In this document: one piece after another, positions 11,012 through 23,530 of the stretch
How the letters are laid out: the number at the start of each line of letters is the position of its first letter
Position numbering within the stretch: position 1 is the first letter of the stretch
DNA from: Ryuthela nishihirai
Lineage: Eukaryota; Arthropoda; Arachnida; Araneae; Heptathelidae
Length of the DNA: 64,000 nt
Direction of reading: 5' to 3'
Assembly (NCBI GenBank): GCA_038380435.1
Contig: JAWZYU010000001.1
Coordinates: 11,512,001-11,576,000 of the forward strand
Translations under genes and position numbers: made by a program
Notes under the pieces: generated by a model
Databases searched by the model: none
Seen by the model: the letters and a program-made list of their open reading frames with translations, nothing else
Told to the model about the DNA's origin: nothing

Positions 11012-13652
11012 CCATCATCCTCAAGCCGCCATGTGCTACAGAGGTCCAACCAGACTGTACAATTTAACTCTCCAAGCATGTTTGTCCTGAGCTACATCTG
11101 CTGCATCCAGCCACTGCACATCAATTCTAACAAGGTCCTGTTTGACATTGTCTGCCCACCACATCCTAGGTCTCCCCCTTTTTCTGAGGCCTTTACGCAC
11201 ACTGTTCATAACCCTATTCACCATTCTATAATTATTCATACGGGCAACATGGCCAAACCAACGGAGTCTCTCTCTGCACAATATGCTGCTTAAAGGAGGT
11301 TGCAAACTCCTTTGCCTAATCTCATCATTAGTTACAAAGTTGAACCACCTAATGCCCAAGATACTGCGTAAGCACCTAGAATCAAAAGCATCTAGTTTCC
11401 TGTTATCATGTTTACAAAGTGTCAAAGTTTCACTACACTAAATAACCCTAGAAAGAACCAAACTATTATACAGTCTAATTTTAGTCTTTAGGTGCATACG
11501 CCTATTTCTCCACATTCTCCATAGATTCTTAAAAGTCCCGGCAGCAATCCCTATTCATCTGTTAATCTCATGCCACACATCACAAGTTTCAGTTACATAG
11601 CTCCCAAGATAATTAAACTGTGATACCTGATCGTGATACCTGATCAAGACTGCAACCATTCAGATGAACTGAATCACAGCTTGCCTGACCAATTTTCATT
11701 ACTTTAATTTTCTCTCTGTTTATAACCAAACCTACTCTACTACCAGTTTCATCAACAGCTCGAATGAAAGAGTTCATCTCATCAACATCATTTGCGAAAA
11801 TGGGCTAAATCATCAGCATAATCTAACTCAGAAATTTTAGTATCTCCAGACCATTTAAGGCCAAAATCTTTCCCTTTTGAAGTGAATTTCACATAACATA
11901 ATTAATATCCAAACTAAAGAGAAAAGGTGACAAAATGCACCCTTGTTGAACACCAGGTGCTAAACCAATTGCTATAAGCCTTACCAACTCTCACACACGA
12001 CTCAGTGTTATTATAGAGAGCTTTCATTATGTTAACTAACTTGTCTGGTATACCATATGATCTCACAATCAGCCACAAATTATGTCGATCAACAGAGTTG
12101 AAAGCCTTTTTGAAATCAGCAAATCTAGCAACCAAAGGTTTCTGAAACTCTAAACATTTCTCAAGAATCTGCCTAAGTGAAAATATCTGAACCTCACATC
12201 CCCTACCACTTCTGAATCCACATTGCTCATTACACAATTGACTGCGAAACAGATTCTTAGTTCTATTAAGCACAATCATGGAAAGAACTTTACCTGGAAC
12301 AGAGAGTAGGCTGATACCCCTATAGTTATAACAAGAACTGCAATCACCTTTTTTGAAAATAGGGATAATAATAGCTGTGGTAAAATCCTTAGGAACCATG
12401 CCTTTATCATAAAAGATTTTCAAAATTTTAGTCATCCAAGTGGTAACCAAAACAATCCCAGCTCTAAACATTTCAATAGTAATTTCATCTTCCCCTGGGG
12501 ATTTATGAAGTTTAAGTTTAGAAATAGCTGAAATAACTTCAGATTGGATCATCTATCATCATTACAAACAATGGGAGTAGAACTAACTACATTATTTAGC
12601 ACATCACTGAAATGCTCAGCCCACCTAGCCATGACAGAATCCTCACCTTCTATAACCTTACCTTGTTTATCCTTCAATCCCTGTATACCTGTCCATTTTC
12701 TACCACAAAACATTAAATATCTGGTAGTGCTGTCTAACTGCTTCCTCGGCTTTGTCAGCCAAGCCATCCAGCCAAAGTTCTTATCAGCAGCTAACTGATC
12801 CTTTAGATCGTTAGGATCATTTTAGATAGCAGCTGACTGATCCTTTTTTAGACGTTTTTTAAGCTCTCTGTAATGCTTTCTATTAGGACTAGTAGGGTAT
12901 TGATTAAAGACATTTCTGCAGTTCTTTCTTTCTGAAATAAGCTCAAGTGCCTTATCATTCAAATAATTCTGTCTCCTCTGCTCCTTTCTTCCTAAAAAAG
13001 TAGTGGAGTTTGAGTTTGGAGTTTCCAAAAAAGCCTTTAAAATGGCATTTTTTCCTCAACTTCAGTTGTAAGCAAACTATGACTGTCATATAGACTAAGT
13101 AACCTATCATGGTAAGTTTTAGCTATATCTGGGTCTTTCAGAACTTCCGTATTAAAGGTAATTTTTTTAACCTTAGCACAACACTTTTGAAGTTGCAAGA
13201 CACTTTTTACAAGGAAATGGTCAGATCCAATCTCAACTCACCTATATGCCCTGGTATTCCTAACAGAACTAGCCCATTTGCTGTTAATATATAATCAATC
13301 ATATTCTTATGTAGCCCATCAGCTGAAACCCATGTGTATTTATGTATGTCGCAGTGTTTGTAATAAATGTTAGTTATTCTCAAACCATTAAGTTGACTTA
13401 CCTGTAAGATACTTTGCCCATTACAGCTATCGATACCAAAAGGGTCTCTCACCCTTCCCCAATGGTCAGAGTTAGTACCAACTTTGGCATTAAAGTCACC
13501 TAGAACAAGGGTAATATCTCCTTTTTTGACAGAATTCAAAATATCTTGAAGTTGTGCATAAAGCATATCCTTATCCTCATCGGCATCCTCAGTGGGCGCA
13601 TAACAGCAGATAACATTCAAGTCTTTAATGCTTGTCTGAAATTTTGCTGTAA
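11012..13652 (-). pseudogene. RTE LINE, copy 2, broken
   Basis: This minus-strand copy spans from the 3' tail (CATCATCC on the + strand) to an abrupt end inside the endonuclease near 13652. Recognisable parts are the C-terminal region (11036-11425), the RT core (11914-12552), the linker (12549-13028) and the endonuclease (13207-13620, with GDFNAKVG). At least four frame breaks separate them, among them the loss of the GVRQG region near 11950 and an altered YADD region near 11810. It is 5'-truncated and dead. Confidence 0.9.
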
Positions 13653-13981
13653 GTAAAATATTAATTAAAACACTAAAAGTGAATAAAAATTATAATCCAT
13701 GTGAATATTTCTTTTCAGAAGTATTTTGTCCATTTTATTATTCCACTCAAATAATTGATGAAGCAATTACTGTAAATGTGTCGCAAGTAAGAGGCAGATC
13801 AGTGGACCCATTGTAAATGAACGAAAACTTCAGTATCACACTGAACTAATCTCAAGGTCATTCATCTATGTTATCCTGCAGTATTGGGTAAATAGCATTA
13901 GAGGAAAAAGGCTAATTCCTGTGACTAGCAGGCAAAGTTATGTTTGTGTATATTTTCTTTTTTATTAACTGTGTGTATATA
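13653..13981. other. Spacer, nothing recognised
   Basis: This is AT-rich sequence between the truncated RTE copy and the Tc1-like element. No gene or repeat is seen. Confidence 0.5.
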
Positions 13982-14016
13982 TACACTGAGAGTCTAAAAG
14001 TTATGGGATATGACTT

Positions 14017-15400
14017 TTAGACTTGTTGGTCCTCCCGAGCCCTCAGCAGTGCAGCCACACGTCGAGGCAAGGAGTAACGAGTTGCCATTACTGTTCTGCA
14101 GGGATGGCACACCACACATCCTGCAGTGTAGACCATAATTGTGTTGCATTGAATGGTGCTGGATTCATGGATCATAAGCTTGTTTCCATTGTGTCCCACA
14201 GATGCTACAAGGTATTCATATCGGGGGACCATGGGGGCCAATTCATGGTGGTAGAGTCCGTTTCTCGATCCACCTCCTAGCAACCAAAGACTGGTGACAC
14301 ATTCCATTATCTTATTGGAATACCCCTTCACCATCAGGGTTCTCGAGAGTCATGAAGTGGTGAAGATGATACAAGAATATTCACATATCTCATACCTGTC
14401 AGTGATTGTTCCAAACAGATGAGAGAGCACAATGTAGACCACGTGAACATGCCCCATACCATCACAGATTGTGATATGTGGGGCTGTGATTGATGTGACC
14501 ATTCATGACAGCCGCCTCTACCTGAACAATACCTTCCAGACAGGAAGGGTCCATGGCTTCACGGGGCCTATGCCACACTCTAACATGGCCTTCAGCTGAA
14601 ACAACTGGAACTTGATTCATTGGACCATGCTACTTGATGCCACTGTTCTACTGTCCAATTTAGATTACTTCGGGCCCATTCCAGTCATTGAGCTTTGTGA
14701 TGACATGTAGGCAATGGGACACAAGTGTGTCTTTGGCTTCCAAATCTGATGGAGTGCAGGTGGCGATACCATCACAGACCATCACAGATTGTGATATGTG
14801 GGGCTGTGATTGATGTGACCATTCGTGACAGCCGCCTCTACCTGAACAATACCTTCCAGACAGGAAGGGTCCATGGCTTCACGGGGCCTATGCCACACTC
14901 TAACACGGCCTTCAGCTGAAACAACTGGAACCTTGATTCATTGGACCATGCTACTTGACGCCACTGTTCTACTGTCCAATTTAGATTACTTCGGGCCCAT
15001 TCCAGTCATTGAGCTTTGTGATGACATGTAGGCAATGGGACACAAGTGTGTCTTCGGCTTCCAAATCTGATGGAGTGCAGGTGGCGATGGACAATCCTTT
15101 CAGAAACATTTGTATTTGGCCCGCTTTCAAATTGGCAGTGATTTCATGCACTGTAGCCCATCTGTTGGTCATTACCATTCATGACAGTCAACGCTAGTTC
15201 TGTTCATCAGTTGCATGTGGCCGTCCTGTTTGCTGGTTTACATGTGTAGAAATGCCATCAATAGAATAATGATAAACTCTTGATACCATAGACCTGGGAA
15301 AACCGAATTCCTGCACGATCTCCGATATTGCATGACACATCCTTCTGGCACTGACAATCAAGCCACATTCAGAGTCAGACAACTCATGACGTGCAGCCAA
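14017..15400 (-). pseudogene. Tc1-like transposase remnant
   Basis: The minus-strand frame starts at ATG near 15400 with AARHELSDSECGLIVSAR and FGFPRSMVSRVYHYS. This is a helix-turn-helix start of Tc1 type, ending in the usual GRP hinge (TGRPHATDEQN), where a stop breaks the frame. Further pieces with little clear catalytic signature lie at 14981-15178 and 14017-14334. The DDE residues could not be located with confidence. The protein would bind the terminal repeats and cut at TA. This copy cannot. Confidence 0.6.
14458..15088. repeat. 320-bp tandem duplication inside Tc1-like element
   Basis: The segment 14458-14777 is repeated at 14778-15088. Both copies share ATCACAGATTGTGATATGTG at the start and GATGGAGTGCAGGTGGCGAT at the end. 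Identity is near complete (one indel and a few substitutions), so the duplication is recent relative to the element. Confidence 0.9.
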
Positions 15401-15689
15401 GCTGAATTAACAACTACTCCAAAATGAATGTTGGGTTTGTAGGCTACTACAGCATCATTCTGCAGTTGACTTCCAATGCATCAGTTACGAGTACAGTGCA
15501 CTAGTTCTACTTTAACTGCATTCCCACGATTTTTGGCCTCTCAGTGTAATTTTATGTGTACAATGCATATATTATTATTTTGTTAAAACAGAGTGATATA
15601 ATGAACTACATAACCAGTTTATTATAAACTTTATCATACAGAAGTTAAATTGAGGAGTTCTATATAGAAAGGGTTCACACCAGAATTGC

Positions 15690-18380
15690 TAACAATGGGA
15701 GTAGAACTAACCACATTGTTCTTGAACATCTCTGAAATGCTCACCCCATCTTGCCAAGACAGAAACTTCACCTTCAATAACTTCTCCATACTAATCTGTT
15801 AATCCCATTCTGTTTTCTCCTATTCAAAATATTAACTTTCTGATACAACTCTATTTTTGTGTTCTCTAGCAACTTTCTCTGCTGTATCAGCCAGATTATC
15901 ATGTCAAAGATTCTCATCAACCTTGAACTGATCATTTACCCAATTATTCTCTCTCTATAATGCCATTTGTTAATATCATTAGGGTGCTGATTCAACTCTG
16001 ATATGCAGATCCTACTTTCAGAAATAGCTGCATAGCCTTATTATTTCAAATGACTGTCTCCTATGCTGCATTTTACCCAATACTACTAGTTTTAAGAATA
16101 GGCTGTTTAAAATGGTCTCATTCATTCCCAGCCTTAGTAGTAAATAAATCATGATTGTCATGACTGAGTAACTTATCCTGATAAACTTTGGTGTCTGAGG
16201 GTCTTTCAGAGTTTTCAGTATTAAAAACAATTCTTTTCACCTTTGCACAGCATTTTTTAAGCTTCAATTGCAAGACACTTTTAACAAGAAATGACCAAAC
16301 CCAATTTTAGTTCCCTTGTATGACCTAGTGTTCTTAACTGACTTAGCCCACTGATTGTTAATACATAATCAATTCCTAGGCAACCACTGTAAGAAATCTT
16401 TCATTAATACATTCATGTGCATAGTGAAGGACTATGGTTGAGGGGAGGTGGGGGTTGAGGCAATTTTCAAATATGTCCTGCATTTTGCCATTTGATTTCC
16501 AATTTTGCTAACTAACCGTAATTTGACATTTAACTTTCAATTTTGCCAACTAGCCATAATTTCACAGAAATATTTCCTATACTTGCATCTCATCTGAATT
16601 GTAGTTAGTCAGTGTGAATTTTCCATTGATTTAGCCAACTCACCTTAATTTCAAGAAACTAATCCTAATCTTTACATCTTTCCTAAATTTGCCAAATCAC
16701 TTCAAACTTTTAAACTCCCCAAGATTTTGCCAAGTTAATCCCAATTATCACAACTCGCCTGTATTTTCCAAGTGGATTCGAATTTTGCCAACTGCCCTAC
16801 ATTTTGTTAAGTTTCCTCAATTTGTCCAACACTTCTGAATTTCACAAATCTCAATTTTCACAACTCGCCTATATATTACCAAGTGGATTTGAATTTTGCC
16901 AACTGCTGTAGATTTTGCCAACTCGCCATAATATTAGAAAAAATCGCAATTTTTACATCTTCTCTGAATTTGCCAAGTCACTTCAAATTTTATCAACTCT
17001 CCTTAATTGCACAAGAAAGGCACAATGTTCAGAACTCCCCTGTATTTTACCTGGTGGCTTTGAATTTTGCCAACTCCCCTACATTTTGCCAAGAGTTCTT
17101 GGTTTTTCCAACTCTCCTTAATTTCACAAAACCAATCCTAATTTTTGCAACTCACCTGCACCTAGTGGTTTACAGTTTTGCCAACTTCCCTAGATTTTGC
17201 CAAGTTTTCTCAATTTTGTCAACTCTCCTTTATTTTACAAAAACAATCCCAATTTTCACAAATCACCCGTATTTTACCAAGTGGATTCGAATTTTGCCAA
17301 CTGCCCTAGATTTTGTCATCTTGCCACAATTTTACAGAAAAAAAATCCCAATTTTACATCACCTGATTCTTGCAAAGTTACTCTGAATTTTGCCAACTCC
17401 CCCAAGATTTGCCAACTCTCCTAGATATTTCGAAGTTGCCTCGATTTTGCCAACATGCCATAATTTTACAGAAAAAAGATTGCAATTTTTACATCTCACC
17501 TGAATTTTGTCAACTCTCCACGATTTTGCCAAGTCACTCCAAATTTTGCCAACTGCCCCTAGATTTTGCCAACTCGCCATAATTTTACAGAAAAAAAAAA
17601 ATCCAAATTTTCACATCTCACCTTAATTTTTGCCATCTCCCCAAGATTCTGCCAAGTTGTCCCGATTTTGCCAACTCCCCAAGATTTTACCAAGTCACTC
17701 CGAATTTTGCCAACTCCCTAAGATTTTGCCAAGTTGTCCTGATTTTGCCAACTCACCTGTATTTTACTAAGTGGCTTCGAATTTTGCCAATTGCTCTAAA
17801 TTTTGCCGTCTCTCCATTTTCCAAACTGCCTTAGATTTGCCAAGTTGCCTCAATTTTGACAACTCCACTTAATTTTCCAAAAAAAAAAATTACAAATTTT
17901 CACACTCGCCTAGATTTTACGAAGTCGCTTCAAATTTTGCCAACTCCAAGTTACTTTGGGGAGCCTCCCCCCATCCCCCATGGCTATGCCCCTGCATTAA
18001 TGTTTCAAGAGAACATCACTGACATTCTTGATGAGAAGCTTAGTACACCTTGTAGGTGTTTGCCATCTTTGGGTCATAAAAAGAGAAATTTTAGATTATT
18101 TTTAAGTATCTGACCTTTACCTGTCCACTTGATCTCTTGTAAATCTAAAATATTCAGGATAGACCACTGGAATTCCTATGTAAGGACATCCAGAGAATAA
18201 TCTCTATTAAGAGCCCTCCCATTGCAAGTTGCTGTGATGAAAAATGATAAGTAGGCTTTTTAAAGAAGTTATGTTTGTAGAAAGAGGTATGGCCAATATC
18301 AAACAGCTCACTAATTGCAGGCTTGGGCTAAGGACCTGTTCCCTGTTTACTAAAGCTGAAGCCACAATGCTGGTAGGAAC
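15690..18380 (-). pseudogene. RTE LINE, copy 4, old, split by repeat array
   Basis: On the minus strand 15690-16420 matches the RTE region from the linker into the endonuclease. The stretch 17996-18380 matches the rest of the endonuclease up to the protein start (AAAGCTGAAGCC near 18350 corresponds to 8105-8117). The two halves join at the word CATTAAT. Between them sits the 16425-17995 array. Divergence and indels are heavy, so this is the oldest RTE relic here. Confidence 0.75.
16425..17995. repeat. Degenerate 'TTTTGCCAACT' tandem array
   Basis: About 1.5 kb is built from variants of ATTTTGCCAACTCxCC, CTxGATTTTGCCAAGT, CATAATTTTACAGAAAAAA and CAATTTTTACATCTCACCTG in varying order, with steps near 30 bp. 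It is bordered by G/C-rich ends: GAGGGGAGGTGGGGGTTGAGG at 16440, and GGGAGCCTCCCCCCATCCCC at 17958. It interrupts an RTE copy. It may be a minisatellite expansion or an insertion with repetitive content. The apparent 167-aa frame at 16883-17386 is a by-product of the repeats. Confidence 0.85.
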
Positions 18381-18689
18381 TAAACTTGTCATTGAGTGTC
18401 AACAGGAATGTTCTTCACCATTAGAAATAATCCCATCCTTTCAGGTTCCAGCATGCTGGCATCTGAGACACATTATTCCAGTTTAGGTTTGACAGTGTAA
18501 GAACTGGTTTCACAGGTTCAGTTCTGCAATGGTTTCTGATCAGGATCATCTGCCAACAGATATAAAATATCCAATATTCATTTGGGCTGGCAATCTGCAA
18601 AAAGGCAGAAAACACAACAGTTTGATATTATATATATAACTGTGACTTGCCAATCAAAAGTCATGTGATAATCTTTGCATTTTGTTGGT

Positions 18690-19050
18690 TTGGGTGAGGG
18701 TGCTTTGTCTCAGTTTGTAGCAAGCCTGACTCATAATCTGATGTTTCCCCAGCTTACCTCAGTGCCAATATTTAGATTTATTTTTCTTAACCCTCACCCT
18801 GCCCATGGTGGAAAAGGGGACACTGAAGGGCTTGGAAAGATGCCTTTCCAAACATTAAATCATGGCTCCATGTGTGCGAGAGCTGTATCCTGTGTAAGTT
18901 AAAGGACACACTGGATGATCTTAACAGGTGATTTCCATCTGTCTCCTAACAGATGTTTAATGAGTCCCCTTCCCTATTCAACTCTGAGCCATTGGTGGTC
19001 TTTGTGACATAGACCTTTAGCCCAGTGTTCAGGAAAAAATTTTCGTTCAC
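18690..19050 (+). repeat. Met-tRNA-like SINE (family A), diverged
   Basis: This aligns along its length with the well-kept copy at 27183-27560: a GACTCATAATCTG anticodon-arm-like start, CTGCCCATGG, GGGACACTGAAGGGCTTGGAAAG, AGAGCTGTATCCTGTG, CCATCTGTCTCCTAACAG, and a TTTAGCCCA end. It is a non-coding element transcribed from a tRNA-type promoter. Confidence 0.8.
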
Positions 19051-19861
19051 AGTACAGCAAAAATTTCTGAGTAACTTTATGGCCCACCCTATTTAAAAAA
19101 AATTAATCAACAAAATCGGGTCTTTTTCTTCTAGAGCACCATTCTGGAAATTGTTTTCATATGAAATTAAAATCTACCAAAAGTAAAAATATAAAATCAA
19201 AAATATTTACTTATCACTAATGCATAAACAATGTAATTATCATATAAATTTAATCCATGATTAAAGCTGTATTAAATCTAAAAAGTACATTAAAAACTCA
19301 ACATGAGGAGGAAGTGTGCTAACAAAGTTCTGAAGTTCAAGCTATAAAAACCCTTTGGCCATAAATCTAAGCTTTTCCCATACTTTGTTATTTGACATTT
19401 GTGATTGTCTTTAACTCATATTATTATCCTTTACTATTGTATAAAGGAAATTTTGATAAATGACAGACATAGCTACCAGTGTCCAAACTTTCTTAGTACA
19501 GTGGCTTAGGAAGAATAACCTTTTGCTAGATGTTGGAATTGCAGTAGTAGGCCATTTCATGTTTCCTAGCTTACTAGTCCTTTTGTTATACACTACTTGA
19601 TGTTGATGAATTGAAGTAATAGACAAATATTGAAGCAATAGATGTAAGTTATTCTGCCATGGTATATGTAGACAACATATCAAGATGCTTGATGTCAGCT
19701 TTGTTGTACAATTTTATAATGTAATTATCAGTCTAAAGAGAATGGATTGTTTCTATATTTTTTTGATGAATATTTATGCACATTATAATTTGGGTATTTT
19801 TTCTGTTAAATAAATTTTGAAAATTCAAATATAACAATCTGAAAGCATAGTAATAAAAAAT
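19051..19861. other. AT-rich spacer, nothing recognised
   Basis: No gene, repeat or motif that I can support is present in this stretch. Confidence 0.5.
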
Positions 19862-20425
19862 ACAATAGAGCTTCACAGTGCAGGTCTGTAAATGGTAGCT
19901 AGGTAGTCACTGGAAGGAGAGCTATGCACCAATCCCCTGTGGTGATGCATAGAACTGGCCAGGCCTAGCACCTAATGTCTGACCCCGCCTTCTCGTGGTG
20001 CAGACCGTTAGTACCTTTCGAAAGAGATACTCTCTTGTGGAAGTGAACGGAAAGGGAGGGCTGCCAGATTAGTGTGGCCTACTGATCTGGACAACTATGG
20101 CTTCTTTTCTTTTCTACCCTGCTGAGGAGTGGTCAGCCACACAGGTTCGTGGTGCTGACCATATAAACGCACTGGACTTTACAGATATATGGTTCTGAGC
20201 TTCACTGTGGATCCTGAATTTGCTGCGTTGGTGGGCTTCTGTGGAGGGAAAATCTTCCACTGTGTTTTCTGTTTGTTTGTGGGTTGACAGCCCCAAGTGA
20301 ATAGATTCACAGGATATGTTTATCAGCTCGTGGATAATCCTGAGCAGAAGTCATCTCAGGCACCTGAACTCTTTGCTTCTATTGGCATCGTCAAATTCTA
20401 CATTGGAGGAAGTCTTCCAGTGTAG

Positions 20426-23400
20426 ATGGCTTCAGCCTTTAGTAGTGGGGGAACGGGTCTTTGCCCCATGTCTGCGATTAGGGGGCTGTTTGATATTGTC
20501 AGCATTCCCTCTCTCAATAAACATAGTTTGTTTAAACATCCCACTAACAATTTTCTCTATACAGGTAGTTGGAATGTGAGGACTCTGCACAGAGCTTTTT
20601 CTCTTGATGTCCTCACACAAGAATTCCACCATTATAATTTAGATATTCTCGGCTTGCAAGAGACCAGATGGACAGATAAAGGTAAGATTCTTAAAAATAA
20701 TCTTAAATTTCTCTTTTCAGGGAGGGACGACAATAAGCATCACCAAGGCGTGTGTCTGCTTCTCAGCAGACACTATCCAGTGATGCTTTTCTAGGATATG
20801 AGTGCATTAATGAAATGTTTCTTACAGCAAAATTTCAGACAAGCGTTAAAGACTTGAATGTTATCTGCTGTTATGCCCCCACTGAGGATGCCGATGGGGA
20901 TGAGAAGGATAGGTTTTATGAACAATTTCAGGATATTTTGAATTCTATCAAGAAAGGAGATATTACCCTTGTTCTTGGTGACTTCAATTCCAAAGTTGGT
21001 ACTGACTCTGACCTTTGGGCAGGAGTAATAGGTCCTTTTGGTATTGGTAGCTGCAATGGCAATGGGCAACGTCTCCTACAGGTAAGTAAACTCAATGGAT
21101 TCAGAATAACTAACACTTATTACAAACACCGCGACATACATAAGTACACATGGGTTTCACCCGATGAGCTGCATAAGAATATGATTGATTACATATTAAT
21201 TAACAGCAAATGGGCTAGTCCTGTTAGGAATACCAGGGCATATAGGGGAGCTGAAGTTGGATCTGACCATTACCTTGTTAAAAGTGTGTTGCAACTTAAA
21301 CTTAAAAACTGTTGTGCTAGGGTTAAAAAATTTAGTTTTAATACTGAAGCTCTGAAAGATCCAGTTATAGCCAAAGCTTACCATGATAGGTTACTTAGTC
21401 ATTATGACAGTCAGGGTTTGCTTACTACGGAAGTTGAGGAAGAATGGGATCATGTTAAACAGGCTTTTTTGGACACTAACAGTACCCTTTTAGGAAAAAA
21501 GGAGCAGAAGAGGCAGAATTATCTGAGTGATAAGGCTCTTTAGCTTATTTCGGAAAGAAAGAACTGCAGGAATGTCCTTAATCAATACCCTACTAGTCCT
21601 AATAGAAAGCATTAAATAAATAAATAAATAAATAAATAACTAAATAAATACCCCCTCAAGCAGCTGCTTGTCACAGAGGTCTGACAGGAGCCTGTCACTT
21701 TATATGCCACAGTAGGAGATCGGCTGACAAATCCGAGGAAGCAGTTAGACAGCACAACAGCTGTACCAGATAGTTAATGTTTTGTGTGGTAGAAAACGGA
21801 CAGGTATACAAGGATTGAAGGATAAACAAGGTAAGGTTATAGAAGGGGAGGATTCTGTCATGGCTAGGTGGGCTGAGCATTTCAATGATGTTCTAAACAA
21901 TGTAGTTAGTTCTACTCCCATTGTTTGCAATGATGATAGATGCATTGGCAGCTTTAATGTTGGCCCTATAACACAATCTGAAGTTATTTTGGCTATCTCT
22001 AAACTTAAACTTCATAAATCCCCAGGGGTAGATGAAATTACTACAGAAATGCTTAAAGCTGGGAATGTTTCAGTTACCACTTGGATGACTGAAATTCTGA
22101 ATATCTTTTATGATAAAGGCATAGTTCCTAAGGATTTTACCAGAGCTATTGTTATCCCTATTTTCAAAAAAGGTGATTGCAGTTCTTGTGATAACTATAG
22201 GGGTATCAGCCTACTCTCTGTTCCAGGTAAAGTTCTTTCCATGATTGTGCTTAATAGAATTAAGAATCTGGTTGACAGTCAATTGCGTGATGAGCAATGT
22301 GGATTCAGAAGTGGTAGGGGATGTGTGGATCAGATATTTTCACTTAGGCAGATTCTTGAGAAATGTTTAGAGTTTCAGAAACCTTTGGTTGCTAGCTTTG
22401 TTGATTTCAAAAAGGCTTTCAACTCTGGTGATCGTCATAATTTGTGGTTGATTGTGAGATCATATGGTATACCTCACAAGTTAGGTAACATAATGGAAGC
22501 TCTCTATAATAATAACACTGAGTCTTGTGTGAGAGTTGGTAAGGCTTGTAGCAATTGGTTTAGCATTACTTCTGGTGTTCGACAAGGGTGCATTTTATCT
22601 CCCTTTCTCTTTAGCTTGGTTATTGATTATGTTATGCAAAATTCACTTCAAGGGAAAGATTTTCGCCTTAAATGGACTGGAGATACGAAAATTTCTGATT
22701 TAGATTATGCTGATGATTTAGCCCTTTTGGCAAATGATGTTGATGAGATGAACTCTTTCATTCGAGCTGTTGATGAGACTGGTAGTAGAGTAGGTTTGGT
22801 TATAAACAGAGAGAAAACTAAAGTGATGAAAATTGGTCAGGCAGGCTGTGATTCAGTTAATCTGAATGGTTGCAGTCTTGAGCAGGTGTCACAGTTTAAT
22901 TATCTTGGGAACTATGTAACAGATAATGGTGATGTGTGGCATGAGATTAACAGACTAATAGGGATTGCTGCCGGGACTTTTAAGAATCTATGGAGAGTGT
23001 GGAGAAATAGGCGTATACACCTAAAGACTAAAATTAGACTGTGTAATAGTTTGGTTCTTTCTAGGGTTAGTTATGGTAGTGAAACTTGGACACTTTGTAA
23101 ACAAGATAACAGGAAACTAGATGCTTTTGATTCCAGATGCTTACGCAATATCTTGGGCATTAGGTGGTTCAACTTTGTAACTAATGATGAGGTTAGGCAA
23201 AGGAGTTTGCAACCTCCTTTAAGCAGCATATTGTGCAGAGAGAGACTCCGTTGGTTTGGCCATGTTGCCTGTATGAATAACTATAGATTGGCGAATAGGG
23301 TTATGAACAGTGTGTCTAGAAGCCTCAGAAAGAGGGGGAGACCTAGGATGCGGTGGGCAGACAATGTCAAACAGGACCTTGTTAGAATTGGTGTGCAGTG

Positions 23401-23476
23401 GCCAGATGCAGTAGATGTAGCTCAGGATAGACTTGTTTGGAGAACTAAATTGCACGGTCTGGTTGGACCTCCGTAA
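20426..23476 (+). pseudogene. RTE endonuclease-RT, frameshifted
   Basis: The frame begins at the same MASAF start as the intact copy. It breaks at about 20765, where two extra bases replace the GCTAGC of the sister. It runs in the next frame with GDFNSKVG and SDHYLV to a TAG at 21541 (GAG in the sister), then is replaced by a SINE piece at 21614-21716. From 21782 to 23476 the RT and C-terminal part is open (564 codons), with GVRQGCILSP, YADDLALLA and WFGHVACM. The FKKAFNSGD block has changes at usually conserved residues. This copy cannot make the whole protein. Confidence 0.93.
21614..21716 (-). repeat. Family B SINE fragment in RTE copy 3
   Basis: A run of TAAATAAATAAATA is followed by CCCCCTCAAGCAGCTGCTTG, CACAGAGGTCTGACAG and GCCTGTCA, which is the tail part of the family B SINE on the minus strand. 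It replaces about 75 bp of RTE coding sequence, so this was an insertion with deletion or a later rearrangement, not a simple insertion. Confidence 0.8.
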
Positions 23477-23530
23477 CCCATGGCTGCTTGAGGAGGAGGA
23501 TGATGATGACAATAGAGCTTCACAGTGCAG

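Larger units (their letters stand above)
13984..15546 (-). mobile_element. Tc1/mariner-like transposon with TA flanks
   Basis: The element begins CACTGAGAGTCTAAAA (13984) and ends with the near inverse TTTTTGGCCTCTCAGTG (15546). Both sides are flanked by TA (13982-13983 and 15547-15548), the target duplication of the Tc1/mariner superfamily. The total of 1563 bp is normal for the superfamily but includes an internal tandem duplication. The transposase lies on the minus strand and is decayed. Confidence 0.8.
19884..23508 (+). mobile_element. RTE-clade LINE, copy 3, full length
   Basis: This + strand element is bounded by a perfect 22-bp direct repeat, 19862-19883 and 23509-23530 (it starts ACAATAGAGCTT and ends CACAGTGCAG). 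That defines both ends exactly. It has a 542-bp leader, a broken protein frame, a short 3' UTR and a GATGATGATG tail, for a total of 3625 bp. The leader (19884-20425) is more GC-rich than its surroundings and is absent from copies 1, 2 and 4, which are truncated. Confidence 0.95.

Noticed and set aside
16883..17386. 167-codon frame rich in FANCxRFCQL repeats
   Set aside because: It is a translation of the TTTTGCCAACT array. The periodicity is in the DNA, and other frames give similar repeats.
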